Of a DNA stretch of 64,000 nucleotides, positions 1 to 8,490 are shown in pieces. How positions within the stretch are numbered: position 1 is the stretch's first letter; each line of letters begins with the position of its first letter. Source of the stretch: an uncultured Paracoccaceae bacterium (GTDB taxonomy: Bacteria > Pseudomonadota > Alphaproteobacteria > Rhodobacterales > Rhodobacteraceae); NCBI GenBank assembly GCA_947503175.1, contig CANNCO010000003.1:379501-443500 (forward strand), in the 5' to 3' direction. The position numbers were made by a program, and so were the translations under genes. The notes under the pieces are model-generated. The model made no database searches. It was not told the DNA's origin and saw nothing but the letters and a program-made list of their open reading frames with translations.

Positions 1-2
1 TG

Positions 3-710
3 CGAAACGGGCCCGTCACATTATACGCTCCGGGCTGGGTGATGATGCGCAGCGCCCTGCTGGTTCTGATGTGGCTCAGCTATTATGCGTCGCTCACCCT
101 GATGCCGCTTTCACTGGCGGCGGCGGCCTATTACACCGGGCCGCTTTTCATTGTCGCATTCGCATCGGTGCTTGCACGCCGGTGGCCAACACGGCCGGCG
201 CTTCTGGCCATTGCAGGCGGGTTTGCAGGCGTCGTTCTGATCGTCCGGCCAGAGACATCGGGCTTTCGGATTGCAACCCTGCTGCCGGTTTGCGCGGCGT
301 TTCTATATGCCTGCGCAATGGTGCTGACATCGGCAAAGTGCCGCAAGGAAAGTCCCTTCGCCCTCGCCCTTTCGCTGAATGTCGCTTTCATCATCGCAGG
401 CGCAGTTCTGGGGTTGTTTTCTGGGCGGGAGGCGTCCTTCATTCTTGGGGTATGGCAGCCCGTCGATCTTCGGCTTTTGGGAACGGTGGCTGCCCTTGCC
501 GCGCTCATCCTGATCGGCAGCGTCGGCGCAGCCGTCGCATACCAGAACGGACCGCCCGCAACGATCGCAGCCTTCGACTACAGCTATCTCGTGTTCAGCC
601 TCTTGTGGGGAAGCCTGTTTTTTGCCGAGCTTCCGGGCATTGTCGCATTGCTTGGAATAGGCATGATCCTCGGCTCGGGCCTTCTCGCCCTTCCAAGACG
701 GGAAAACTGA
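3..710 (+). CDS. EamA/DMT-family transporter, 5' end cut by window
   Basis: Inner-membrane exporter of the drug/metabolite transporter (EamA) superfamily. The reading frame is open to the first base, so the true start lies upstream; the ATG codons near position 39 fall inside the protein. The visible part has about seven hydrophobic helices, including the typical paired 'AAAAYYTGPLF' and 'AAFDYSYLVFSLLWGSLFFAE' regions, the latter near the C-terminus of the second EamA repeat. The substrate cannot be read from sequence; relatives export amino acids, metabolites or drugs. A second EamA protein follows in the same direction, so the two may be co-transcribed paralogues. Confidence 0.8.
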   Translation, partial: RNGPVTLYAPGWVMMRSALLVLMWLSYYASLTLMPLSLAAAAYYTGPLFIVAFASVLARRWPTRPALLAIAGGFAGVVLIVRPETSGFRIATLLPVCAAFLYACAMVLTSAKCRKESPFALALSLNVAFIIAGAVLGLFSGREASFILGVWQPVDLRLLGTVAALAALILIGSVGAAVAYQNGPPATIAAFDYSYLVFSLLWGSLFFAELPGIVALLGIGMILGSGLLALPRREN

Positions 711-828
711 CGACAACACCCCGAACGCCTACATGCGGGACGCCCCGGCGCCCATCGCAGCTCGCTTTCCATCGCTCCCTGCCCCTGATACGTCACCTCA
801 ATACCGGAACGTGAAGGACCTCCCCCAG

Positions 829-1695
829 ATGGACATCCGCGCAATCCTCATGGGGCTGGCCTTTGCCTTCATGTGGTCGTCGGCCTTCACATCCGCCCGG
901 ATCATTGTGGCCGAGGCATCGCCGCTTTACGCCCTGTCCTTCCGGTTCCTTCTGTCCGGCCTGATCGCCATCGGTATCGCGCTTGCCGCGGGCCAGACAT
1001 GGCGGCTGACTCGTGGCCAATGGCGCGCAACGATCCTGTTCGGCATCTGCCAGAACGCCCTTTACCTGGGCCTGAATTTCGTCGCGATGCAGTGGATCGA
1101 GGCCTCACTGGCCGCGATCATTGCCTCCGCCCTGCCCCTTCTGGTCGCGCTCGCCGGTTGGATCCTGTTTCGCGAGAAACTGGGCCTCGTCGGCATCATC
1201 GGCCTGTTTCTCGGGTTCGGCGGCGTCGCCCTGATCATGGGCGCGCGCCTGACCGAAGGGGTCGACGCTCTGGGCGTGCTCTATTGCGCAATCGGCGTTC
1301 TCGCCCTGACATTCGCCACCCTCGCCCTCCGCGGCGCGTCATCGGGCGGCAACCTGATGATGGTGATCGGGCTTCAGATGCTCGTCGGCTCGGCGGTCCT
1401 GTCCGTTGTCGCGGTCACCACCGAAACCCCCTTCGTGAACCTCAGTTGGACGCTTGTCGCGGCCTTTGTCTACACCACGATCATCCCCGGCCTCACCGCA
1501 ACATGGGTCTGGTTCCTCCTGGTCAACCGTATCGGAACGACCCGCGCCGCCACGTTCCACTTCCTCAACCCGGTCTTCGGCGTCGCAGTCGCCGCCGTCC
1601 TTCTGGGAGAGAAACTGGGCCCGCTTGACCTCATCGGTGTCGCCATCGTCACCATCGGCATTCTCGCGGTTCAGCTGGAACGCCAAAGGACCTGA
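829..1695 (+). CDS. EamA/DMT-family transporter
   Basis: Complete EamA-type exporter of 288 residues, with about ten transmembrane helices in two repeats. The N-terminus (MDIRAILMGLAFAFMWSSAF) is a classic first EamA helix containing the W-S-S/T-x-F motif. I chose the ATG at 829 because the longer frame from 733 would add 32 proline-rich, non-hydrophobic residues that no member of this family carries. The second repeat ends with the usual 'HFLNPVFGVAVAAVLLGE' element. The substrate is unknown. It lies in tandem with the truncated EamA gene upstream and is followed after 37 bp by the ccdA-like gene. Confidence 0.85.
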   Translation: MDIRAILMGLAFAFMWSSAFTSARIIVAEASPLYALSFRFLLSGLIAIGIALAAGQTWRLTRGQWRATILFGICQNALYLGLNFVAMQWIEASLAAIIASALPLLVALAGWILFREKLGLVGIIGLFLGFGGVALIMGARLTEGVDALGVLYCAIGVLALTFATLALRGASSGGNLMMVIGLQMLVGSAVLSVVAVTTETPFVNLSWTLVAAFVYTTIIPGLTATWVWFLLVNRIGTTRAATFHFLNPVFGVAVAAVLLGEKLGPLDLIGVAIVTIGILAVQLERQRT

Positions 1696-1732
1696 CGCGC
1701 ATTTGATCTGACATTCCGCAACCATCGTTTAT

Positions 1733-2458
1733 ATGCGAACGGCGATGGAACTGATCCTTGGATATGCTGCGGGGCTTCTGACCCTGATTAATCCCTGCGT
1801 GCTGCCGGTGCTGCCCATCGTGCTGGCCACGGCATTGCAGTCCGGCCGCCATGGCCCGCTCGCACTTGCGGCAGGCATGTCCGTTTCCTTCGTAACCCTC
1901 GGAATGCTGGTCTCGGTCGCGGGCCGGGCGCTCGGCATCACCGAAGAAACGGTGTCCAACGCAGGCGCCGTGCTGATGATCGGCTTCGGCCTCGTCCTCC
2001 TGGTGCCGCGCTTCTCTGCCGGTTTCGCCACCGCAACCGCCGGTGTTTCCGCCAGCGCAGATGCGCGGATCGACGACTTCGACCGCTCCGGACTGGGTGG
2101 TCAGGTCGTCGCCGGCATGCTGCTGGGCGCTGTCTGGAGCCCGTGCATCGGCCCTACCCTCGGCGGCGCGATCTCACTGGCCAGTCAGGGCGAAAGCCTC
2201 GGCTGGGCCGCCGCGATCATGGTGTCTTTCGCCATGGGCGTCTCGACGATCATCATCGCGCTCGGCTATGGCGCGCGCCAGGCCATCCTCGGCCGACAGG
2301 CCGTCATGCGCCGCATCGCGGGCGCCGCCCGACCGATCCTCGGCGGTGTCTTCGTCTTCGTCGGCATAGCCATCCTTCTCAAGTGGCACCACCTTGCCGA
2401 AATCTGGGCGCTGGAAAACCTGCCGCCCTGGCTTCTCGATCTGTCTGTTTCCCTGTAA
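1733..2458 (+). CDS. ccdA: CcdA/DsbD-like cytochrome c biogenesis transmembrane protein
   Basis: Six-helix membrane protein that, in this family, carries electrons from cytoplasmic thioredoxin to periplasmic thioredoxin-like proteins for cytochrome c maturation or disulfide reduction. The family's two redox cysteines sit in conserved contexts: 'LINPCVLPVLPIVL' in helix 1 (about residue 23) and 'SPCIGPTLGGA' in helix 4 (about residue 140). The length of 241 residues is normal for CcdA. Translation may start at the ATG at 1733 or at 1745 (MELILGYAAG). An exported thioredoxin gene begins 14 bp downstream, which suggests a donor-acceptor pair. The membrane role is well supported; the exact client is inferred. 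Confidence 0.85.
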   Translation: MRTAMELILGYAAGLLTLINPCVLPVLPIVLATALQSGRHGPLALAAGMSVSFVTLGMLVSVAGRALGITEETVSNAGAVLMIGFGLVLLVPRFSAGFATATAGVSASADARIDDFDRSGLGGQVVAGMLLGAVWSPCIGPTLGGAISLASQGESLGWAAAIMVSFAMGVSTIIIALGYGARQAILGRQAVMRRIAGAARPILGGVFVFVGIAILLKWHHLAEIWALENLPPWLLDLSVSL

Positions 2459-2472
2459 GCAAAGGACCTGAA

Positions 2473-2889
2473 ATGAACCGTCGCAGCTTCATCGTCACCG
2501 CCACCGCAGCCCTTGCAACACCCGGCATCTCGCTTGCCAACGGCGGCACCAAAGCCACGCCCGAAGAGGTCGTTCAGGCGCTTGCAGACGGGAAAACCGT
2601 CTTTGTCGATTTCTACACCGATTGGTGCACCACCTGCGCCGCGCAAACCCGCGCCATCATCGCGCTCCGCGAGGAAAATCCGCAATACGAGGAAACGATC
2701 ACTTTCCTGTCGATCGACTGGGACGCGCACAAGAACTCCGAACTCGCAAACGCTTTGGAGATCCCCCGCCGCTCGACACTGATCGTCCTCAAGGGCGGCG
2801 CGGAATACGGCCGCATCGTCGCCGGAACCTCGCGCGCAGAGATCAAGGAACTGATGGATGCGGGCGTCGCGGCAGCAACATCGTCGTAG
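2473..2889 (+). CDS. Exported thioredoxin-fold protein (partner of CcdA)
   Basis: A 138-residue thioredoxin-like protein. The N-terminus (MNRRSFIVTATAALATPG) is a signal peptide with two arginines before a hydrophobic stretch and resembles a Tat signal, so the protein probably acts in the periplasm. The active site is D-W-C-T-T-C at about residues 53-58, inside the usual 'VFVDFYTDWC' beta strand, and the cis-proline region follows near 'IPRRSTLIVLKGG'. An 'aaaggacctgaaATG' context gives a plausible ribosome binding site. Because it directly follows the ccdA-like gene, it most likely takes electrons from that protein. Its downstream target (apocytochrome or another disulfide) cannot be told from the sequence. 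Confidence 0.8.
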   Translation: MNRRSFIVTATAALATPGISLANGGTKATPEEVVQALADGKTVFVDFYTDWCTTCAAQTRAIIALREENPQYEETITFLSIDWDAHKNSELANALEIPRRSTLIVLKGGAEYGRIVAGTSRAEIKELMDAGVAAATSS

Positions 2890-2921
2890 GATCGTCTGGT
2901 CCACATCTCGGCCCAGGGCGG

Positions 2922-3104
2922 TCATTCAGGCTTGATACATTCAGGCCGGAAGGACAGATCCGCGCGCTCACGCTCGGACATCCGACGGATGTCCGGATGT
3001 GACAGCGGGTCTCTGGCCCATTTCGCATCGCAATCGGGTTTTGCGGTCAGTTTCCGCCGCTTGGTTCCGGTGAGCCGGAATGTTCGCAGGAGTCCGTGCA
3101 GCAT
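2922..3104 (-). CDS. Small hypothetical protein (60 aa), possible
   Basis: A 60-residue basic ORF, divergent from the LysR gene. It reads like a real small protein rather than noise: the C-terminal half has the pattern DxxxARDPLxHPDIRRMSERERADLxF, which resembles small proteins I associate loosely with this family of bacteria. The ATG at 3104 has no clear ribosome binding site. Function unknown. If it is not coding, the 285 bp between the thioredoxin and LysR genes is a regulatory spacer. Confidence 0.4.
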   Translation of the reverse strand: MLHGLLRTFRLTGTKRRKLTAKPDCDAKWARDPLSHPDIRRMSERERADLSFRPECIKPE

Positions 3105-3160
3105 GACGGCACTTTCGCCGGAGAACCGGGTGACGGGAATCGACTTCTGAAGGTTCTTTG

Positions 3161-3175
3161 TTTAGAAAAACTAAA
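3161..3175. promoter_or_regulatory. Palindrome overlapping the LysR start codon
   Basis: A perfect inverted repeat, TTTAG-N5-CTAAA, whose last base is the A of the LysR-gene ATG. It fits the T-N11-A core pattern typical of LysR-type regulators, which usually bind their own promoter region. The position would let the regulator block its own transcription or translation. This is inference from motif and position only. Confidence 0.5.
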
Positions 3176-4083
3176 TGCAGAACCTTAACGCAGTGCCGCT
3201 TTCAGCGCTCCGGGCAGTCGAGGCGATTGCCCGGAACGGAACACTCGGGCGCGCCGCCGAAGAACTTGGCATCACTGCCGGGGCTCTGAGTCAGCGGCTC
3301 GCAAAGGCCGAGAGGATTTTGGGACAGCCCTTGTTCAGACGGCGGACCGACGGCCTCAAACCAACCGCGATCTGCCTGAGGGTCGCCCCCCGCCTGACCC
3401 GCGCGATGACGGATCTTTCCGCAGTCGTGTCGGATATACGGGCACAGGACAATCAGACCTTGACCGTTTCCGTAGCGCCGATTTTTGCAAGCCGGTGGCT
3501 CATATGGAGAATACGGAGATTCTATGACCAGAATCCCGATGTAAGCCTGCGCGTTCTTCCGAAAATCGAAGTGGTCGACCTGGACCACTCCGAAGTGGAT
3601 GTGGGGATACGGGTCGGAGACGATCCCGCCATCGGCGCAGATGCGGTCAAGCTTCTGGATCAGCGCGTTTTTCCGGTCTGCTCGCCTGACATCGCTCAGG
3701 GCATCCGAACGCCGGAAAACTTATTGGCATTTCCCGTGATCAGGGAAAATGAAGACCTGTACGGATGGGCAGGCTGGCTGTCCGGTCAGGGTTTAGAAAC
3801 GAAAGATCTGAAACCCGGCCCGACCTATGCCGACGCATCCCTGTGTCTGGATGCAGCGATGACCGGACAGGGCGTTTTCATGGCGTGGGAAACCCTCGCA
3901 TGCGATGCACTGGAGCGCGGCCAGATCGTCTCCCCCTTCAATCACAGATCGGAAACAGGCGCGGCCTATTGGTTCGCGACAAGCCAACACGCCCGGCGAA
4001 AGCCAAGTGTCGTGAAATTCAGGGAATGGCTGAAGGCAGAACTCGCCTGCTCCATCGACCACTGGAGCAACAGTTCGGCTTAG
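3175..4083 (+). CDS. LysR-family transcriptional regulator (GcvA-like)
   Basis: DNA-binding regulator of 302 residues, the normal LysR length. Residues about 9-68 form the winged helix-turn-helix, including 'GTLGRAAEELGITAGALSQRL' and 'LGQPLFRRRTDGLKPT'. The rest is a periplasmic-binding-protein-like effector domain; the 'FASRWLIWRIRRFYDQNPDV' stretch is typical of the GcvA/AmpR-like branch. Genes on both sides (a possible small ORF on the opposite strand, and convergent aroC) do not reveal its target. A perfect T-N11-A palindrome overlaps its own ATG. The effector ligand is unknown. Confidence 0.85.
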   Translation: MQNLNAVPLSALRAVEAIARNGTLGRAAEELGITAGALSQRLAKAERILGQPLFRRRTDGLKPTAICLRVAPRLTRAMTDLSAVVSDIRAQDNQTLTVSVAPIFASRWLIWRIRRFYDQNPDVSLRVLPKIEVVDLDHSEVDVGIRVGDDPAIGADAVKLLDQRVFPVCSPDIAQGIRTPENLLAFPVIRENEDLYGWAGWLSGQGLETKDLKPGPTYADASLCLDAAMTGQGVFMAWETLACDALERGQIVSPFNHRSETGAAYWFATSQHARRKPSVVKFREWLKAELACSIDHWSNSSA

Positions 4084-4102
4084 ATCCGCTCTGCTCCGGT
4101 GC

Positions 4103-5239
4103 TTAAAGCAAACTTTTTGCAGGCCATGCTGCGCCAGCCTTCCCGATCGGCCCGCGCACACCGCCCGTCTGCGCCCGGTCCAGAAGCAGGTGATCCAGAA
4201 CCACAGCCGCCGCCATCGCCTCGCCCACCGGCACCGCGCGGATACCCACGCAGGGATCGTGCCGCCCCTTGGTAATGATCTCGGTGGCCTCACCGGCTCT
4301 GGTGATCGTCTTGCGGGGCGTCAGGATCGACGATGTGGGCTTCACCGCAAAACGCACGATAATGTCCTGGCCCGTGGAAATCCCACCCAGGATGCCGCCC
4401 GCATGGTTCGACCCATATTCAGGCCCGTCTGGACCCATCGAAATCTCATCCGCATTGGCCTCGCCGGTCAGCGACGCCGCCGCCATACCTTCGCCGATCT
4501 CGACCCCCTTGACCGCGTTGATACTCATCATCGCAGCGGCCAGATCAGTGTCTAACTTGGCGTAAACCGGCGCACCAAGCCCCGGCGGACACCCCCGAAC
4601 GCTGATCTCGATCGCCGCGCCCACCGAACTTCCCGACTTGCGCAGCCCGTCCAGATACCCGGCCCAGTCCTCGGCCGCCGCAGCGTCAGGAACCCAGAAC
4701 GGATTGCGCCCGATCTCGTCCCAGTCAAACCGCGACCGGTCGATCCCCTTCTCGCCCATCTGCACCATATAGCCGGTAATGCTCAGCTCTGGGGCAAGCT
4801 CCGCCAACGCCGCCCGCGCGACGCCGCCCGCCGCAACCCGCGCCGCCGTCTCACGCGCGCTCGACCGCCCGCCACCCCGATAATCCCGTATGCCGTATTT
4901 CTGCCAATAGGTGATATCCGCATGGCCCGGCCGAAACTTCTCGGCGATATCCCCGTAATCCTTCGACCGCTGGTCCGTGTTCCGGATCATCAACTGAATG
5001 GGCGTGCCCGTCGTCACACCTTCGAACACTCCCGAAAGGATTTCGACTTCATCGGCCTCCCGCCGCTGCGTCGTGTACTTGTTCTGCCCGGGCTTCCGCT
5101 TGTCCAGCCACACCTGAAGATCCGCCTCGGTCAGCGGAACGCCCGGCGGGCACCCATCCACGGTCGCCCCCAATGCGGGACCGTGGCTTTCACCCCATGT
5201 CGTCACCCGAAAGACGTGACCATAGCTGTTCATGCTCAT
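4103..5239 (-). CDS. aroC: Chorismate synthase
   Basis: Makes chorismate from 5-enolpyruvylshikimate-3-phosphate using reduced FMN, the last shared step to aromatic amino acids, folate and quinones. The N-terminus ([20 protein letters not shown]) carries the GESHG signature; '[15 protein letters not shown]' and '[20 protein letters not shown]' are the other family blocks, with the FMN-binding '[13 protein letters not shown]' further on. At 378 residues it is slightly longer than the usual ~360. Two starts are possible (5239 or 5233). It is convergent with the LysR gene (19-bp gap) and shares direction with a GNAT gene 63 bp upstream. Confidence 0.97.
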   Translation of the reverse strand: MSMNSYGHVFRVTTWGESHGPALGATVDGCPPGVPLTEADLQVWLDKRKPGQNKYTTQRREADEVEILSGVFEGVTTGTPIQLMIRNTDQRSKDYGDIAEKFRPGHADITYWQKYGIRDYRGGGRSSARETAARVAAGGVARAALAELAPELSITGYMVQMGEKGIDRSRFDWDEIGRNPFWVPDAAAAEDWAGYLDGLRKSGSSVGAAIEISVRGCPPGLGAPVYAKLDTDLAAAMMSINAVKGVEIGEGMAAASLTGEANADEISMGPDGPEYGSNHAGGILGGISTGQDIIVRFAVKPTSSILTPRKTITRAGEATEIITKGRHDPCVGIRAVPVGEAMAAAVVLDHLLLDRAQTGGVRGPIGKAGAAWPAKSLL

Positions 5240-5302
5240 GCGTGGCGCTCCTTTGCCGACGGTCTAATGCGCGCGGCGTCCATATGGAAGCGCCCGCAAC
5301 CA

Positions 5303-5746
5303 TCAGCGGCCAAGGTGATACTCCATCATCACTTTGCTGCCCTCGCGCCCGCTGACCGCCCATCCCCGCCGCTCGTAGAACCTGACATTTCGGCTCATGG
5401 CCCGATGGGTGGCAAGCCACATCACCGCAACACCGGCACTCCGCGCCGCATCGGTTACATGGGCGATCAACGCCGTCGCGATCCCCTGACCCGCCGCATC
5501 GGGATGAACCGCAATGTTCGCGATATGCACATGATCCTCGGCAAATCCCGCCGACAGATACCCCAGAATACCAGTGTCATCCGCCGCAACCCAGACCCGC
5601 GCCGTTCCAATCTCCTCGACAACGCCCGCTGTGATGTCGGGCAGATCATCCAACCGCGCCATCCACGGCGCATAGGCCGCGCGGATCACCTCGGTTGCGG
5701 CAACCGCGTCGCTCTCCAGCGCCGGACGGATCGAAAATCCCGACAT
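5303..5746 (-). CDS. GNAT-family N-acetyltransferase
   Basis: A 147-residue acetyl-CoA-dependent acetyltransferase. The protein starts 'MSGFSIRPALESDAVAATEVI' and contains the coenzyme-A loop motif A 'IANIAVHPDAAGQGIATALI' (Q/R-x-x-G-x-G/A) at about residues 75-94. The typical 'NVRFYERRGWAVSGRE' motif B follows near the C-terminus. The substrate is not predictable. It lies upstream of aroC in the same direction, with 63 bp between, so co-transcription is possible but functionally uninformative. Confidence 0.8.
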   Translation of the reverse strand: MSGFSIRPALESDAVAATEVIRAAYAPWMARLDDLPDITAGVVEEIGTARVWVAADDTGILGYLSAGFAEDHVHIANIAVHPDAAGQGIATALIAHVTDAARSAGVAVMWLATHRAMSRNVRFYERRGWAVSGREGSKVMMEYHLGR

Positions 5747-5817
5747 GTCTCAGCCTGACCGCACCGACCTTGCAAACGCAAGCCCTTGCCCATCGCCCAC
5801 CTTCCCTCTATCACCGG

Positions 5818-5908
5818 TCGTACCTCGGGGGGCCCGGATGGGCTGAGATGTACGAAAGTGCGGACCCGTAGAACCTGAACCGGTTAGCACCGGCGGAGGG
5901 AAGGGCAG
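5818..5908 (+). promoter_or_regulatory. TPP (THI-box) riboswitch
   Basis: Contains the conserved blocks of the thiamine pyrophosphate riboswitch in order: 'ggGGCCC...GGGCTGAGAT' (5828-5849), 'GGACCC' (5872 region), 'GAACCTGAACCGG' (5871-5883) and the closing 'CACCGGCGGAGGGAAGGG'. It lies 45-50 bp before the thiB start, so thiamine pyrophosphate very likely represses thiBPQ expression. No clear intrinsic terminator with a T-run follows, so control of translation is more likely than termination (inference). Confidence 0.95.
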
Positions 5909-5953
5909 TCATCCTGACCATTCTTCACGCCCGTGCTGCGAATGGAGAATGAT

Positions 5954-6940
5954 ATGAGACCTTTTCTGATCGCGGCAGGACTTCTGGCTGGCACATCGGC
6001 ATCCGCCGATGCGCCCGTCCTGACCGTCTATACCTATGACAGCTTTATTGCCGAATGGGGCCCCGGCCCGGCAATCGAAACGGCATTCGAAGAAACCTGC
6101 GCCTGCGACCTGAAATTCGTCGCCGCCGGAGACGGTGCCGCCCTCCTGGCGCGCATCCGGCTCGAAGGCGAACGGTCCGAGGCCGACATCTTGCTGGGCC
6201 TCGACACGAACCTCACCGCCGCCGCCATAGAGTCCGGCCTCTTCGCCCCGCACAACCAGTCGGTGCCCGATCTCGACCTGCCAGTCCCATGGGACGATAC
6301 GACGTTCCTGCCCTATGACTGGGGCTATTTCGCCTTCATTCACGACACTACGCTGCTCCCGGACCCACCCACCGATTTCCGCAGCCTGGCCGACAGCGAC
6401 ACCACGATCATCATTCAGGATCCGCGCTCGTCGACACCCGGTCTGGGCCTTCTGATGTGGGTCAAGGCCGCCCATGGCGACGATGCCCCGGCAATCTGGC
6501 AGGATCTGGCGGATAACATTGTCACCGTGACCCCAGGCTGGTCCGAGGCTTACGGGCTGTTCCTCGAGGGCGAGGCGGACATGGTCCTGTCCTACACAAC
6601 CTCCCCCGCCTATCATCTGATCGCGGAAGAGGATGACACGAAAGCCGCCGCGCCCTTTGCCGAAGGTCACTATCTTCAGGTCGAGGTCGCCGGAAAACTC
6701 GCCAACAGCGATCAACCCGAACTGGCTGAAGCGTTCCTGGCCTTCATGCTGACCGATGGCTTTCAATCGGTCATTCCCACAACCAACTGGATGTATCCGG
6801 CCCGCACACCCGAAGCGGGGCTTCCAGAGGGGTTTTCGACCCTGATCCAGCCGGAAACGGCCCTTCTGATCCCCTCGGATCAAGCTGCAAGGACACGGGA
6901 TGAAGCGTTGACCGAATGGCAGAACGCGCTCGCCCGCTAG
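5954..6940 (+). CDS. thiB: Thiamine ABC transporter substrate-binding protein
   Basis: Periplasmic protein that captures thiamine or thiamine phosphates for the ThiPQ importer. A clear signal peptide (MRPFLIAAGLLAGTSASA, cleaved before DAPVLTVYTYDSF) is followed by a ~310-residue binding-protein fold; 'VYTYDSFIAEWGPGP' and 'PYDWGYFAFIHD' are typical of ThiB. I place the start at the ATG at 5954 because GGAG lies about 7 bp upstream and the signal peptide begins there; the in-frame ATG at 5942 is less likely. It follows a TPP riboswitch and overlaps thiP by 25 bp. Confidence 0.93.
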   Translation: MRPFLIAAGLLAGTSASADAPVLTVYTYDSFIAEWGPGPAIETAFEETCACDLKFVAAGDGAALLARIRLEGERSEADILLGLDTNLTAAAIESGLFAPHNQSVPDLDLPVPWDDTTFLPYDWGYFAFIHDTTLLPDPPTDFRSLADSDTTIIIQDPRSSTPGLGLLMWVKAAHGDDAPAIWQDLADNIVTVTPGWSEAYGLFLEGEADMVLSYTTSPAYHLIAEEDDTKAAAPFAEGHYLQVEVAGKLANSDQPELAEAFLAFMLTDGFQSVIPTTNWMYPARTPEAGLPEGFSTLIQPETALLIPSDQAARTRDEALTEWQNALAR

Positions 6941-8490
6941 GCCCGGCGGTCCCCCTGGGTTGGGCGGCGGCGGGTTTCGTCGCCTCCCTGACCCTGGGCA
7001 CGTTGCTGGCAGTCATCTGGCGGGCGGAGGTTCCGGCCCGCCTTGCCCCCGCCGATTGGGCCGCGATCCGGTTCACGGTTCTGCAGGCTTCGCTGTCGGC
7101 CGTGATCAGCGTCGCTCTCGCCATCCCCGTTGCCCGCGCACTGGCCCGCCGCCGTTTTCCGGGGCGCGGTGCCCTGATCACGCTTCTGGGCGCGCCGTTC
7201 CTGTTGCCTGTGATCGTGGCGATCCTTGGACTTCTCGCCGTTTTCGGACGCGCAGGTATCCTGAACACCGCTCTCACTGCCCTCAATCTCCCGCCGATCT
7301 CGATCTACGGCCTTCACGGTGTGGTTCTGGCGCATGTCTTCTTCAACCTGCCGCTTGCCGTCCGGCTGATCCTGCAAGGCTGGCTCGCGATCCCGGCAGA
7401 GCGGTTTCGCCTCGCCGCATCGCTCAACATGGGCCCCGCCGAAATCCGCCGATTCCTCGAAACCCCGATGCTCCGCGCGACACTGCCTGGCGCGTTGATG
7501 GTGATCTTCCTGATCTGCCTCACCAGCTTTGCCATCGCCCTGACCCTGGGCGGCGGCCCCCGCGCCACGACGATCGAGCTTGCCATCTATCAGGCCTTCA
7601 GTTTCGAATTCGATCTGGGCCGCGCCGCGCTTCTGGCGGGCATCCAGTTCACGCTGACCGGCATCGCGGCCCTTGTCGCGTTCCGCATCGCAAGACCGTC
7701 TGATTTCGGAACAGGCATGGACCGCGTGATGGATCGCTGGGATGCGAAAACGCCCGTAACCCGTGCAATAGACACTATCTGGATCGCCCTGGCCGCCCTG
7801 TTCCTTCTGGTTCCGCTGATAATGATCGCAGCAAACGGCATCGCCGGCCTGACGATCCTCCCCTCTGCCGTCGGTTGGGCCGCGCTCCGGTCGATCCTCG
7901 TGGCGCTCACCTCCGTTACCGTCACCCTTGCACTGGCCCTGCCCCTCGCCATGGCGGTAACCTCGCTGCGCCCGCGCGGTTCGTCCCGCCTGCTGGAAGG
8001 CTGCGGATACCTCTCCATCGCCGCCTCGCCCCTTGTCCTCGGAACCGGGCTGTTCGTCCTCCTGTTTCCCATCGCCAACCCGGCCACTCTTGCCCTGCCG
8101 GTCACGGCCTGCGTGAATGCCCTGATGACCCTGCCCTTCGCGATCCGCATCCTTGTCCCCGCTGTTGCCGAGGTCGAAGACCGCCACGGCCGTCTGGCCG
8201 ACAGCCTCGGCATGTCCGGCACGGCGCGCCTGCGCTGGCTTCTCTGGCCCCGCCTCCGGCGCCCCATCGGCTTCGCTGCCGGTCTGTCCGCCGCGCTTTC
8301 CATGGGTGATCTGGGCGTGATCGCACTCTTTGCCGATGCCGATCAGGCAACGCTGCCGCTTCAGGTGTTCCGCCTCATGTCAGCTTACCGGATGGAAGAG
8401 GCCGCGGGCGCCGCGCTTCTGCTCCTGATCCTCAGCCTCGCGCTCTTCTGGGCCTTCGACCGCGGAGGACGCGCCAATGCTGCGGCTTGA
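6916..8490 (+). CDS. thiP: Thiamine ABC transporter permease
   Basis: Inner-membrane channel of the thiamine importer. The 524 residues form two fused permease halves with about twelve helices, as in ThiP of other proteobacteria. Each half has an EAA-type loop for contact with the ATPase: 'RFRLAASLNMGPAEIRRFL' in the first and 'RHGRLADSLGMSGTARLR' in the second. It overlaps the end of thiB by 25 bp and the start of thiQ by 14 bp, so the three genes form one translationally coupled operon under the TPP riboswitch. Confidence 0.93.
   Translation: MAERARPLGPAVPLGWAAAGFVASLTLGTLLAVIWRAEVPARLAPADWAAIRFTVLQASLSAVISVALAIPVARALARRRFPGRGALITLLGAPFLLPVIVAILGLLAVFGRAGILNTALTALNLPPISIYGLHGVVLAHVFFNLPLAVRLILQGWLAIPAERFRLAASLNMGPAEIRRFLETPMLRATLPGALMVIFLICLTSFAIALTLGGGPRATTIELAIYQAFSFEFDLGRAALLAGIQFTLTGIAALVAFRIARPSDFGTGMDRVMDRWDAKTPVTRAIDTIWIALAALFLLVPLIMIAANGIAGLTILPSAVGWAALRSILVALTSVTVTLALALPLAMAVTSLRPRGSSRLLEGCGYLSIAASPLVLGTGLFVLLFPIANPATLALPVTACVNALMTLPFAIRILVPAVAEVEDRHGRLADSLGMSGTARLRWLLWPRLRRPIGFAAGLSAALSMGDLGVIALFADADQATLPLQVFRLMSAYRMEEAAGAALLLLILSLALFWAFDRGGRANAAA

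Noticed and set aside
733-828. Extended start of the second EamA gene
   Set aside because: The extra 32 residues are proline-rich and not hydrophobic; the ATG at 829 directly begins the first transmembrane helix as in other family members.
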